A DNA stretch of 64,000 nucleotides from JACKBJ01 sp964549495 (GCA_964549495.1 CAZJWJ010000012.1:10271-74270), one strand, 5' to 3'. Positions 53,101 to 61,503 are shown, counted from the first letter of the stretch. Notes: generated by a model from the sequence alone, not told the origin. Made by a program: numbers and translations.

Positions 53101-55869
53101 AGTTTGGATGTGCGCCGAGGCGGCGCGCTGAGCATGCGGTCGGCGGGCGAGGAAGCGCTTCCGATCGTCCTGACCTCCCTGCGCGACGACAGTGCTTGCG
53201 CCACGGCTGCAACCGCCGACGATCCGGCCTGCGACACGAACAACGACCGCCAACAGGTGCTGGCCCAGCCGGGCGACTGGGGGGGGCTGCGCTACGACTC
53301 GGGGGCTTCGCAGCTGCGGATGCAGGGCGTGCACATCCGCTACGCCGGTCGTGGGGATGCCGCCGTGATCATCCGAGGCCCAGGCGCCGAGATCTTGGAC
53401 TCGGTCATCTCCCGATCCGGTAGCGACGGCGTCGCGGTCACGAGCACGTCGGCGCGCTTGGTCGGCAACACCTTCCAAGACTGCGTCGGCAATGGTCTGA
53501 CGCTGAGCGGAAGCTGGACCGGCGTCTCGGAGGTCACCGGCAATCGATTCACGGGCAATGGTCGATCGGTCGATTTCGACGGCGATGGCGAAGCCACCCT
53601 GTCGGCCAACGTGGCCGTGGGCAACCAGAACGATGCCATGCTCTATTGCTCATCCGTTTCCACAGCGCAACTGTGGGTCAACGATCTCGTCCGAGAGATC
53701 GATTGCGCGCTCGACGTGGAGGCCCGACTGGACATCAGCCCGGGCACCGTGCTGCAGTTCACCGAGCGCGCGGGTATGGACCTGGTCGGCGAGATCCATG
53801 CACGGGGTGTGGTCTTCGCTGGCGCTGGTCCGGATCTCGGCCCCGGCCATTGGAACGGGCTGCAGTTCGACGACACGAGTCCGGGTGGCGATCTCCGCCA
53901 CAACCTCTTTCTGTACGCTGGGCAGCGGAGCCGAGGCGTGATCAACGTCGAGACCGCGTCCCCGGTCGATGTCCTCTACAACCTCTTCCTGCGGACCGAG
54001 GGCAGCGCGCTGACCACCGACACCGGCCCGAACGCGGCGACGACCTTCGCGGGCAACATCGTCCAGGAAGTCCAAGGCAGTGACAGCACCGGCATCCGCG
54101 TCACCAACGAGAGCGATCCGGTCATCGAGCGCAATCGGCTGGCGCAGATGGTCAACGGCATCATCAGCCAGCGCGAGTCGCAACCGACCATCCGGCACAA
54201 CAGCTTCAGCGGCATCAGCGGCTTCGGCGTCGAGAACGAGGACCGCGAGGTCTGCGTCTCGGCGCCGCAGAATTGGTGGGGACATGCCAGCGGACCGCGG
54301 GACGAGAGCAGTGACCCGCGCGAAGCCTGCTCGGGCCTGACCGATCACATCTTGGGTCAGGGCATCCGGGTCAGCGATCACGTGGACTATCGAGGCTGGA
54401 TCGCCGACGCGCCACCTCCGGTCTCGCCCCAGCTCGACACGCTCAGCTGCGGCGTGACCAACCAGACGAACCTGGCCTTTCAGGGCGCGACCACGCCGAA
54501 TGCGGAGGTTTCCTTCTTCGAGGATGATGCCGACACGCCCCTGCTCACGGTCGACGCCGACGGCAACGGCAACTTCGCGGCCGAGTTGACGCTGGGTGAG
54601 GGCGAGCACGCGATCAGCGTCGAATCCAGCATCGAGCGCAGCGACGGCCAGCAGACGATCGAGCTTCGCAGCCCGCGCTCGAGCTACCGGCACATCATCG
54701 TCGATCCCAGTTCGCGGATCGATCCGGCCGGCATCCGCTTCGCCTACGGCCCGACCAATGCCCAGCGTCTCCAGCCGCTCCGCGACGTGACCGGATGCGC
54801 CACGGCCTGTGGCGGACCATCCAGCGGTCGCGTCACGCTGCCCGAGGGCGTGCCGGTGCGCGTGCGCGTGCCGGTGTCCGGCAATGCATCGAGCGTCATC
54901 TTCTCGCAGCCCGGCCAACCCGATCGAGAGATGACCAGTCGGATCGACTACTGGGAGACCGAGCCATTCGAGCCGGCACAGGGGAACTTCAGCCTGATCG
55001 TGGATGGCCAGAGCAGCAGCGAGTGCTTCGGCTTCATCTACCTGGGCAACGCGGGCCGGATCTTCACCGATACGGGGATTCCAGCCGAGCCCGCGTTCCT
55101 GTGGGACTTCGAGGATCAGGATCGCAGCGACTGGATCTCCGATGCCAACTCCTGGGCGCTGACGGACGTGGACGCCCATTCGGGCCGCTTCAGCCTCACC
55201 GACAGTCCCGGCGGCAACTACGGAACGGATCTGGACGATTCGGTCACCACGTTGCGCGCCATCGACATGCGCAACATCGAAGCGCCCAGGTTGACGTTCT
55301 GGCATCGATACCGCTTTGCCGATGGCGATCGCGGATCCGTCGAAGTCAGCACGGACAATCGGAGCTGGACCACGCTGGCAGACTTCGAGAGCACGCGTGA
55401 TCTCTGGGTGAACGAGGGGCTCTCGCTCGAGGACTACAGTGATGCGCGCACGCTCTGGCTGCGTTTCCGGATCGAGACCGACCGCAACGAGCGGGTCGAC
55501 GACGGCTGGTACATCGATGACATCGCCATCGGACCGGGCGGCGATGACAACGGCCAGTTCGACCCTGGCGAGCCTGTGGTAACCGACGCCAGCGTCACCT
55601 TGCTGCAGCGCAACCCGGACACCGGTGCGTGGCGCAGCTGGGAGGGTGGGCCGACCGGCCAGGTCAACCCTCAGACGACCGATCAGAGCGGAACCTACGG
55701 CTTCTACAACCTGCCGGCGGGCGAGTACCGGGTGGAGGTGTCGAGTCGCAACCTGGGCGTGGTCGTGTCCGACATCATCCCCGTCTGGGACGGTAGCCTC
55801 TCGATCGATGTCCCACTCACCGGACGCCAACCCGTGTTCTTCCCGACGCTGCACAAGAACGCACGCTAG
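50140..55869 (+). CDS. Giant surface protein with parallel beta-helix repeats
   Basis: 1909 residues from ATG 50140, ten bases after AGGAG; ATG 50131 is too close to that site. A signal peptide (RRLLLGIVAALALCLGA) is followed by ~1400 residues of right-handed beta-helix built from several related modules. Each module runs 'LTIEAGVEVRFG'-like cap, 'LTAVGSPEAPIIVTSI', an acidic loop with CDTNNDQ/CDTNGDG, 'GEWQKIEI', then VIRYGG and NxIxxNxGxGI coils. After that come an MAM/jelly-roll domain (~1640-1800: 'FLWDFEDQDRSDWIS', 'VDDGWYIDDIAIG') and an SdrD-B/CNA-like domain ('GTYGFYNLPAGEYRVEVSSR'). The end is PVFFPTLHKNAR. Probably a surface adhesin or polysaccharide-interacting protein. No lyase active site was recognised. 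Confidence 0.82.
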   Translation: MDRKPAHRRLLLGIVAALALCLGARTAFPGELAAAPASQAQGTNICETLESSGIVADGTVWAAADSPFVVPDCDPRIANEASSLTIEAGVEVRFGDGRRLRVEGPLTMGDGVVFTSMQSSPAPGDWNGVEIEELPEGANVAIDGLTVRYAGDTTTNSGVIVRQSGLRIRDLTIESSGGRGLYVDRVSSLGLEGLSISESAGNAVEIREINNELTVVTMTMATLQDNAGAAVSANANIEVDASGTTASGNATNGILIDGSRISSELTWHGGDLPIVIQTPLTVNANLDVEPGTVIKMASDRANLRADEGTLTAVGSPEAPIIVTSITDDEACGSPSIDCDTNNDQSQTAPSAGEWQKIEILDASEGSRIEDAVVRYGGNGSEAMVIIGGAGATIRATSLSSSESSGLSIDEVGAALQDLLIFENEGNGIMIDAEEDVVEISGTRLGSNEGAAILINANAQLELDGNALEGEGIEAWSNGLNGILVEGETVQRPIRWEAGDLHWVIAEGDQIRIDTGGSLSVDAGAVVKMAGDSGIEVSRGMIEIGAAEGSRALITSLNDDACDAEVADGCDTNGDGSTTSPQAGNWNRIAVGQESGSSIQNCVIRYGGAQTDVSSMLVLEHDKDRVDSCEIGHSETTGVLAARSNAFYFSNNRIHDNRGNGIQLENVANGMTVFLEGNTIEDNDGAAIAMDANARIELDVVEGDGDPEPNQLENNGINGATVSGRATVSRIWKAGGIPFILTRDVDVQQQSVLTIEAGTIVKLDGAKLTASRGAIVAEGSEDNKVIFTSINDDSLGGRARPQRGAVDPKAGDWIGLELGCLSTAACSRLEGVELRYAGGRGGSLAPTVLVGDDDVVLDSLLIRDGAGPGILVDSVESTITNSTIRNMNDHAIVIEADEPISPELRDNRIEDNRGAVVRMDADVQLNIDGTEYSGNNLNGIAVAGSISRARSWQANQLVYVLIDSGVAVMSNGNLSVGPGTVIKADQGASLDVRRGGALSMRSAGEEALPIVLTSLRDDSACATAATADDPACDTNNDRQQVLAQPGDWGGLRYDSGASQLRMQGVHIRYAGRGDAAVIIRGPGAEILDSVISRSGSDGVAVTSTSARLVGNTFQDCVGNGLTLSGSWTGVSEVTGNRFTGNGRSVDFDGDGEATLSANVAVGNQNDAMLYCSSVSTAQLWVNDLVREIDCALDVEARLDISPGTVLQFTERAGMDLVGEIHARGVVFAGAGPDLGPGHWNGLQFDDTSPGGDLRHNLFLYAGQRSRGVINVETASPVDVLYNLFLRTEGSALTTDTGPNAATTFAGNIVQEVQGSDSTGIRVTNESDPVIERNRLAQMVNGIISQRESQPTIRHNSFSGISGFGVENEDREVCVSAPQNWWGHASGPRDESSDPREACSGLTDHILGQGIRVSDHVDYRGWIADAPPPVSPQLDTLSCGVTNQTNLAFQGATTPNAEVSFFEDDADTPLLTVDADGNGNFAAELTLGEGEHAISVESSIERSDGQQTIELRSPRSSYRHIIVDPSSRIDPAGIRFAYGPTNAQRLQPLRDVTGCATACGGPSSGRVTLPEGVPVRVRVPVSGNASSVIFSQPGQPDREMTSRIDYWETEPFEPAQGNFSLIVDGQSSSECFGFIYLGNAGRIFTDTGIPAEPAFLWDFEDQDRSDWISDANSWALTDVDAHSGRFSLTDSPGGNYGTDLDDSVTTLRAIDMRNIEAPRLTFWHRYRFADGDRGSVEVSTDNRSWTTLADFESTRDLWVNEGLSLEDYSDARTLWLRFRIETDRNERVDDGWYIDDIAIGPGGDDNGQFDPGEPVVTDASVTLLQRNPDTGAWRSWEGGPTGQVNPQTTDQSGTYGFYNLPAGEYRVEVSSRNLGVVVSDIIPVWDGSLSIDVPLTGRQPVFFPTLHKNAR

Positions 55870-55893
55870 CGCTCCCGGCCCAGCCGAACCCCT

Positions 55894-55927
55894 GCGGGCG
55901 ATCGTTCGATCCCGGACGATCGCCCGC
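55894..55927 (+). terminator. Strong hairpin terminator after the beta-helix gene
   Basis: GCGGGCGATCGT and ACGATCGCCCGC form a perfect 12-bp stem with a 10-base loop, 25 bp after the stop. It is followed by CTTCATTCACC, a poor U-tract, so termination may be partly factor-assisted. Confidence 0.7.
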
Positions 55928-56149
55928 CTTCATTCACCCTCGATCAACCCCTCCATCTCCGGTGGCCCGGCCTCAGCCGTTCCGTGCACCGGTCGGGTTC
56001 ACCTAGCGCTGGGAGACCCTGCGAACCTCCAACAGCCGATTTCGGCTGGCGGCGTGAGCGGGCTCCGTTGAAGCGGGGCCGGGTGCATTGCGCTGGATGC
56101 AAGCCGACGAGTTCTGTGTGCTTGCGCGATCGGTAGTCGTCAACTCTTG

Positions 56150-56308
56150 GGGATCGTCAAACAACAAGGTGCCCAACCGAGGTCGTTGCTGCGCCGCTGT
56201 GTCGGTTCGCTGAGAGGAGGGAATAGCATCGCTATTGCCGACGAACAGCGGGCCGACACGGTGGATGCAGCGGCGCCCGAATTGGGTAGCTTGTTGTTTG
56301 ACGATCCC
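56150..56308. repeat. Palindromic element D, short class (159 bp)
   Basis: Inverted arms of 27 bp (56150-56176 with 56282-56308, 25 of 27 matching, the outer 19 perfect) enclose a 105-bp core. The middle stem (56194-56205 with 56253-56264) is fully paired if two G-U pairs are allowed, and the central hairpin is aatagc-atc-gctatt (56222-56236). Core and length match element A; the arms do not. Confidence 0.85.
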
Positions 56309-56310
56309 TT

Positions 56311-56336
56311 AGAGCCTGTTTCTAAAAGCAGGTTCT
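56311..56336. repeat. Short hairpin repeat abutting a stop codon (copy 2)
   Basis: AGAGCCTG and CAGGTTCT arms around a 10-base centre. Read on the minus strand it starts AGAACCTG on the last base of the TAA of the FxLYD-like gene, the same relation as copy 1 at 34572-34597. It lies 2 bp from element D. Confidence 0.6.
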
Positions 56337-57361
56337 TAGAAACCGCTGATCGCGAAGCACCGTCGGGTGGTGGCGAACTCCGGCTGTCGGCCGCAGCTGT
56401 CGCTGACGAAGCTGATGCACAGCTCGGAGCGACCGAAGGGCGAGGGATGCTTGTCGATCCGAACGGCGCCCTCGAACTGGACCTCGTGCTCCCGGTCGAC
56501 CGTCAGGTCCGGCCGGCGATCGCTGCCGAAGTGGTCGGAGCCCGATCGGCTGTCCTGGGCGGTGACCACCATCCTCGATGCCGTCACCGGGAAGCTCGAA
56601 TCGTTGCGTAGTCTGGCACGGTAGCGAATCACTTGACGGTCATCGTCGCGATCGACCACGGCCTCGTCGATGCGGAGACTCACACGAATCGCTTCCGGAT
56701 CCCCGCAATGCGGTGTGGGCGGCGGAACCAAGGTCGGCAGATCGGGCTTGGGCGCCACCAGGGTCGGCTGCGGATCCGCCGTCGGCACGGGCGGGGCGGT
56801 GACGAACACCGGGGCGCGGGTCACGAGACGTTGGATCGTAGGGCTTGGCTCCGGCTCGACGGCCTCGATCGCCGGTCCTTCGGACAGCAGCGGAGCGGCA
56901 GTCTTGGCCGAGGCGTTGAGGATGTCGTCAGGCATCGGCACCGCTTCGATCCGCGGCACATTGGGCTCTTCCGATGACAGGGTTTCAGGCTTCGAATCAG
57001 ACTCGGGGAGGGCGATATCGCCGCCGGTCGTCGCCTCGCCCAAGGATCCGGGCTCGTCGAGCGGGACTGCAAGCCCCTCCGGCTCCGCCGCTTTGGCCGG
57101 GGGAAGGTAGAGGCTGGGCTGGTGCACCCGCAGGATCGCCGCCGGCCGGGGCCCCGCCCGTTCCACACCGATGGCCCCCTGCCCGAATCGGTCTTCGACC
57201 CGTCCGTAGAAGACGATCAACATGCAGGTCAGCGCCGAAGCCGCGGCCCAGGCATCCAACTGCCGCCTGCGCACCGAAGCGTAATCCAAGTGCTCGGTGA
57301 GCAGATGGTAGACGAACAAGGTCGTCAGCGCGGCGCCCAAGGCCAGCATGGAGGCGTTCAT
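56336..57361 (-). CDS. Membrane-anchored protein with FxLYD-like domain
   Basis: 341 residues from ATG 57361. Two membrane spans open the protein (MLALGAALTTLFVYHLL; AWAAASALTCMLIVFYG). Then come ~150 residues of Pro/Glu/Ala-rich linker and a C-terminal beta domain ('EAIRVSLRIDEAVVDRDDDR', 'RYRARLRNDSSFPVTASRMV', 'CISFVSDSCGRQPEFATTRR') with three Cys. The 'RxRLRNDSSFPV' strand resembles FxLYD-type extracytoplasmic domains. The function is unknown. It is divergent from the PBP gene, and its stop runs into a hairpin repeat. Confidence 0.65.
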   Translation of the reverse strand: MNASMLALGAALTTLFVYHLLTEHLDYASVRRRQLDAWAAASALTCMLIVFYGRVEDRFGQGAIGVERAGPRPAAILRVHQPSLYLPPAKAAEPEGLAVPLDEPGSLGEATTGGDIALPESDSKPETLSSEEPNVPRIEAVPMPDDILNASAKTAAPLLSEGPAIEAVEPEPSPTIQRLVTRAPVFVTAPPVPTADPQPTLVAPKPDLPTLVPPPTPHCGDPEAIRVSLRIDEAVVDRDDDRQVIRYRARLRNDSSFPVTASRMVVTAQDSRSGSDHFGSDRRPDLTVDREHEVQFEGAVRIDKHPSPFGRSELCISFVSDSCGRQPEFATTRRCFAISGF

Positions 57362-57452
57362 GCAGGCATGGTACCAGATCCTAGAGCCGCGTGGCAAGAG
57401 GCGAGGCGACTTCGATCCACGCGAAACCTCCTTGCGACGGCTGGCTTAATGT

Positions 57453-57461
57453 TGCTATAAT
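57453..57461 (+). promoter_or_regulatory. Consensus extended -10 promoter of the PBP gene
   Basis: TG-C-TATAAT (hexamer 57456-57461), a perfect extended -10 box. Predicted start ~57468, giving a ~50-base leader containing GGGAG before the ATG at 57518. Confidence 0.6.
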
Positions 57462-57517
57462 CCGGCTGTCCCGTCCCATTGCGCGCATCCAGAGCACCGA
57501 ATTGGGAGCATCATCAC

Positions 57518-59767
57518 ATGCAGGCAGGCATCCGGACTCGCGGTCCGAGATCCAAGCGGTCTACAGGCGTCTTCCGGCGGATGCAGCGTGTATGGATCAT
57601 GCTGCTGCCGACATTGCTCGGGGCCTGCATGCAAGCGCCGGGCGAGCACGTACCGGATCTCGACGCCTATCGCAGTCGTCTTCAGGCCATCGAGACGCGC
57701 GCCCTCCCCCAAACCACATGGGTGTTGGATCGTCACGGTGAGCTGCTGGCGGAGCTCGTGCCCGAGGAAGGCTATCGCACTTGGCGATCGCTCGACAGCA
57801 TACCGATCGCCCTGCAACAGGCCGTGGTCGCGACCGAGGACCGCAGCTTCTTCGAGAACCGCGGCTTCGATCGGCGCGCCGTGGCTCGGGCGGCACTTCA
57901 GAATTCCAACCGTGGAGAGACCGTCTCGGGTGCTTCGACCATCACGATGCAGCTGGTACGACTGATCGCCTTCGATCCGGCCGAACGCTTCGAGGTCTCG
58001 ATGGAGCGCAAGCTGCGCGAAGTCTACCTGGCGGCGGAAATCGACGAGGCATTCAGCAAGGACGAGATTCTGGAGGCCTACTTGAACGCCGCCTTCTTCG
58101 GCAACCGGGCGCAGGGTGTCGAGGCGGCCGCACGGCGCTACTTCGGCAAGCCGGTGGGCGATCTCGGCGTGGCCGAAAGCACGCTGCTCGCCGGACTGGT
58201 GCAGGCGCCCGCTGCCCTGGACCCGCGGCGCAATCCACAAGGTGCGCGCGAACGACAGCGCACCGTGCTGGACAGCATGATCGAGGCCGGCTACTTGAGT
58301 TCGAGCGAGGCCGAGGTCGTTTGGATGACGCCGCTGACCTTGGTCGATCCGCCGGATGCACCACCGCGCCGCAATCGCTACTTCCTCGACTACCTGCTCC
58401 AAGTCGAGCTTCCGAGGCGCTTGGGCAGCGAGCTGACCGCCCGTGGCGGGTTCACGGTCACTACCTCGCTAGACGCCGCCTTCGACGATCGGCTGACGGA
58501 GATCGCCGCTACGCACATGGCGAGCTTGCGCAGCGCCCACGATCTGAGCGCCGCCAGCGTCGTGGCCATGCGGCCGGGCAGCGGCGAGATCCTCTCGATG
58601 GTCGGCGGCGTGGACTATGACGACCCACGGGACGGACAGGTGAACATGGCTCTCGCGCCGCGTCAGCTTGGCTCGACCTTCAAACCCATCGGCTACGCGG
58701 CCTTCATCGAGGCCGGCGGCTCGCCGGCCAGCCTGCTGTGGGACGTTCCCTTCCGCTTCCAGGCCGGCGGCGAGAGCTACGAACCGGTGAATTACGACGG
58801 CCGATACCGGGGCCCGGTTCGACTACGTCAAGCGCTGGCCAATTCGATGAACACCGCGGCCATCGACGTGGCGGCGCAGCTCGGTCTGGAGAGCTTGCAC
58901 GCCAAGGCCATCGAGATGGGGCTGAGCCTCGATCCGAGGCCAAGCCAGTACGGGATCTCCCTGGTCCTGGGAGGCGGCGCCGTACCGCTGCTGGACATGG
59001 TCGGAGCCTATTCGGCCTTTGCGGCCGGGGGCCGTCATGTGGAGCCGACCGGCGTCCTGCAGGTGGTCGACGCCTCGTCCGGCCGGCTGCTCTACCAACA
59101 CCGCCCGGCGCCCAGGCGCGTGCTCGATGCGCGCGCGGCCTGGTTGATCACCGACATCCTGAGCGCTGCCGAAGCGCGCCGGCCTGCCTTCGGTGACGCG
59201 CAGAGCCTTCGCACCTCCCATCCCTCGGCGGTGAAGACCGGCACCTCCAACGACTTCCGGGACAACACGACCGTCGGCTACACTCCCTATCTGACCATCG
59301 GGGTGTGGACCGGCAACAAGGACAACCGGCCGATGCGCGACGTGCTGGGAATCACGGGCGCGGCACCGATCTGGAAGGCATCGATGGAGGCGGCCTTTGC
59401 CGACCCCCGGGTGATGCGTGTGCTGGCCGGTGATGCGGAACAGCCCCCGGCGGTCTTCGCCCGCCCGACCGGCCTGGAGCAAACCGAGGTCTGTGACCTG
59501 GATAGTCTGACCGTCTCCGGCAGCTGCCGGAGCTATCGGGAGTGGACCATCAGCGGCCGTGACAGCGCCACTTCGGTCCAGGGCTACGGATTCTATCGGC
59601 TCGGACCCGGCGGGGATTGCTCGATCGCGGCCAGTCGGGACGAGCCCGGTGCGCGCGCCTTCCTGGAAGTGCTCCGGCCGCCCGAGATGGCCGGCGTCAT
59701 CCGCGACTGGTCCCGCAGCAACGGCGTGGCTACCGCGCCGCAAGGCTGCGGTCTGGCCCGGCGCTAG
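57518..59767 (+). CDS. Class A penicillin-binding protein with lipoprotein-like N-terminus
   Basis: 749 residues from ATG 57518 (GGGAG 9 bases upstream). The transglycosylase domain has ATEDRSFFENRGFD (catalytic Glu ~108), 'GASTITMQLVRL' and RKLREVYLAAEIDEAFSKDE. The transpeptidase domain has GSTFKP (SxxK, ~385), ANSMNTAA (SxN) and KTGTSND (KTG), so both activities should be intact. It polymerises and cross-links peptidoglycan. The N-terminus is unusual: a basic stretch and the short hydrophobic RVWIMLLPTLLGAC (Cys37) look like a lipoprotein signal rather than the normal transmembrane anchor. A ~130-residue C-terminal extension carries two or three Cys. Confidence 0.92.
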   Translation: MQAGIRTRGPRSKRSTGVFRRMQRVWIMLLPTLLGACMQAPGEHVPDLDAYRSRLQAIETRALPQTTWVLDRHGELLAELVPEEGYRTWRSLDSIPIALQQAVVATEDRSFFENRGFDRRAVARAALQNSNRGETVSGASTITMQLVRLIAFDPAERFEVSMERKLREVYLAAEIDEAFSKDEILEAYLNAAFFGNRAQGVEAAARRYFGKPVGDLGVAESTLLAGLVQAPAALDPRRNPQGARERQRTVLDSMIEAGYLSSSEAEVVWMTPLTLVDPPDAPPRRNRYFLDYLLQVELPRRLGSELTARGGFTVTTSLDAAFDDRLTEIAATHMASLRSAHDLSAASVVAMRPGSGEILSMVGGVDYDDPRDGQVNMALAPRQLGSTFKPIGYAAFIEAGGSPASLLWDVPFRFQAGGESYEPVNYDGRYRGPVRLRQALANSMNTAAIDVAAQLGLESLHAKAIEMGLSLDPRPSQYGISLVLGGGAVPLLDMVGAYSAFAAGGRHVEPTGVLQVVDASSGRLLYQHRPAPRRVLDARAAWLITDILSAAEARRPAFGDAQSLRTSHPSAVKTGTSNDFRDNTTVGYTPYLTIGVWTGNKDNRPMRDVLGITGAAPIWKASMEAAFADPRVMRVLAGDAEQPPAVFARPTGLEQTEVCDLDSLTVSGSCRSYREWTISGRDSATSVQGYGFYRLGPGGDCSIAASRDEPGARAFLEVLRPPEMAGVIRDWSRSNGVATAPQGCGLARR

Positions 59768-59815
59768 ACGCTCGACCACGCCGCAACCAGGAGGCGCCTC
59801 GCTCCGTAGATTGGA

Positions 59816-59845
59816 CACGGGCAGGGCTCGAAGCAAGAGCCCGTG
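59816..59845. terminator. Alternative overlapping hairpins after the PBP gene
   Basis: CACGGGC (59816-59822) can pair with GCCCGTG (59839-59845), or GGGCTC (59824-59829) with GAGCCC (59837-59842); the two overlap and exclude each other. They lie ~50 bp after the PBP stop and 58 bp before the next gene, so they could end or attenuate transcription. Confidence 0.35.
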
Positions 59846-59903
59846 CAACGATTTCGAATCCGGTCGACCGAAGAACCGAACTGCAAGCGAGGAGCACGAG
59901 ACG

Positions 59904-61286
59904 ATGATCCATCAGAGAATAGACAGACGCATTTCGGCATGCCTGCTGGCGATGGCCTTGGCCATGTTGTCGGTGGGGGCCGCTGTCGCCGCCACTTTCG
60001 AGGGCGGTGAGGAGCCGATCGTGGCCGCGGGCGAGACGATCGACGACAACCTGTACATGGCCGGCAACATCATGCGCATCGAAGGCACCGTCGACGGCGA
60101 CTTGATCTGCGCCGGCACGCGGGTCGAGGTCACCGAGAGCGGTCGGGTGACCGGCGACTTGATCTGCGGCGCGCAGTCCATCGTGGTCGACGGTCGGGTG
60201 GACGGAGACGTCCGGTCGGCCGGGTTCACACTGCGCGTCGGCCCCCAGGGCCAGGTGGGGGGTGAGTTCATCGCCGCCGGCTTCAGCGTGGCGCTCGATC
60301 CCGGGGCCGCGGTCGAAGACGACTTGATCATGGCCGCCGCTCAGGGCCTGATCGACGGTGCGGTCGGCGGCGACCTGCGTTTCGCCGGCGCCGGTCTCGA
60401 CCTGCAAGGCTCCGTGGCCGGGGATGTCGATGCGGAGGTCGGCGGACCGGGTGAGGGCAGTCTGGAGCAGGGCACGATGTGGACCAGCTTCGTGCCCGCC
60501 GAGCAGCGCCCCGACATGCCGGAGCGCTATGCGGCGCCCGGCCTGACGATCGGAGCGGACGCGGTCATCGGCGGCGACCTTCGCTACCGCGGCCCACCGG
60601 CAGCCGAGATCGATGCCGATGCCAGCGGCGCCGTGGCCGGCAGTACCGAGTTCTCCGCCATCGAGGTGCAGCAGGGCACCGAGCGGGAGGTCGAGGAGCC
60701 CAGCTCGCCCATCCTGGCTTGGCTCTGGCGCTTCCTGCGCCGCTTCGTGGCCCTGGCCGTCATCGGCTTGATCCTCTTGTGGCTGGCCCCGCGGCTCCTG
60801 TCCGCGACCGGCACCGAGCTCGGACGCAATTCCCTTCCGAGCGCCGGCTGGGGCCTGCTCACCCTGCTGCTGGCCGTCGCCGGGCTGCTGGCCTTGGGTC
60901 TCGGGACCCTATTCGGGCTGATCCTGCTGGGCATGCTGCGGATGGGCGACCTGGTCACCCCCATGCTGGCCGCCGTCGGCTTGATCCTGGCCTTCTTGAC
61001 CGCCGGCCTGCACCTCTTCGGTTGGGCGGGTCGCGTGGCCGTCGGCGACTGGATCGGGCAGCGCTTGCTCGCGCGTGCGAGGACGGATTCGGCTGCCTGG
61101 CTGACCATGCTGGCCGGCCTCGCCGTGCTGGCCATCCTCACCACGCTGCCCATCGTCGGTGGGCTGATCGACTTCCTGGTCATGCTCCTGGGCCTCGGCG
61201 CCTTGATGGTCCATCTCTGGCGCAGCCTCCGCCCGGAGTCGATGATCGACGCGGCTGGCCCGCTGGAAGCAGAACCGGCCGACTGA
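59904..61286 (+). CDS. Exported bactofilin-like repeat protein with membrane domain
   Basis: 460 residues from ATG 59904 (AGGAG ~9 bases upstream). A signal peptide (CLLAMALAMLSVGAAVAA) is followed by ~250 residues of polymer-forming bactofilin-like repeats: 'NLYMAGNIMRIEGTVDGDLI', 'VDGRVDGDVRSAGFTLRV' and 'VGGDLRFAGAGLDLQGSVAG'. Then come five or six hydrophobic spans ('ALAVIGLILLWLAPRLLS', 'LLLAVAGLLALGLGTLFGLI', 'TLPIVGGLIDFLVMLLGLGA'). True bactofilins are cytoplasmic; here the signal peptide places the repeats outside. Proteins of this plan are known from genome surveys without an assigned role. Confidence 0.8.
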   Translation: MIHQRIDRRISACLLAMALAMLSVGAAVAATFEGGEEPIVAAGETIDDNLYMAGNIMRIEGTVDGDLICAGTRVEVTESGRVTGDLICGAQSIVVDGRVDGDVRSAGFTLRVGPQGQVGGEFIAAGFSVALDPGAAVEDDLIMAAAQGLIDGAVGGDLRFAGAGLDLQGSVAGDVDAEVGGPGEGSLEQGTMWTSFVPAEQRPDMPERYAAPGLTIGADAVIGGDLRYRGPPAAEIDADASGAVAGSTEFSAIEVQQGTEREVEEPSSPILAWLWRFLRRFVALAVIGLILLWLAPRLLSATGTELGRNSLPSAGWGLLTLLLAVAGLLALGLGTLFGLILLGMLRMGDLVTPMLAAVGLILAFLTAGLHLFGWAGRVAVGDWIGQRLLARARTDSAAWLTMLAGLAVLAILTTLPIVGGLIDFLVMLLGLGALMVHLWRSLRPESMIDAAGPLEAEPAD

Positions 61287-61347
61287 GGGCAGCGCGTTCT
61301 CGACTGGCACGCGTTTCACCGAACGCGAAGGCCCGATCGCTTGATGA

Positions 61348-61379
61348 GAGGGGGGTGACGTGAACACGTCACCTCCCTC
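61348..61379. terminator. Long hairpin between the bactofilin-like gene and uvrA
   Basis: A 15-bp stem with a single G-T pair (61348-61362 with 61365-61379) around AA, centred on TGACGTGAACACGTCA. It lies 61 bp after the upstream stop and 40 bp before the uvrA -10 box. No U-tract follows; it could be a terminator or, with its TGACGT half-sites, an operator. Confidence 0.5.
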
Positions 61380-61419
61380 GCGCGATGTTGTACCGGGGAC
61401 GTCGCCCTGCTTCTCCGCG

Positions 61420-61428
61420 TGCTATTCT
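61420..61428 (+). promoter_or_regulatory. Extended -10 promoter of uvrA
   Basis: TG-C-TATTCT (hexamer 61423-61428), predicted start near 61435, about 70 bases before the uvrA ATG. I see no LexA-like box of a kind I can name. Confidence 0.45.
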
Positions 61429-61503
61429 TGGTGGTTGATCGCCTCGGGCTGGCAGGCTCCGATCCCGGATCCCCTAGTCCCCATCGGGAGCATTGGCCGA
61501 GGA

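Larger units (their letters stand above)
55870..56335. other. 466-bp non-coding region with terminator and palindromic element D
   Basis: After the beta-helix gene comes a strong hairpin (55894-55927), then ~220 bp in which I see nothing, then element D (56150-56308) and the short hairpin repeat (56311-56336). No short open frame here looks coding. Confidence 0.8.

Noticed and set aside
53650..55854. 734-codon open frame on the minus strand
   Set aside because: Antisense shadow of the beta-helix gene with no recognisable domain.
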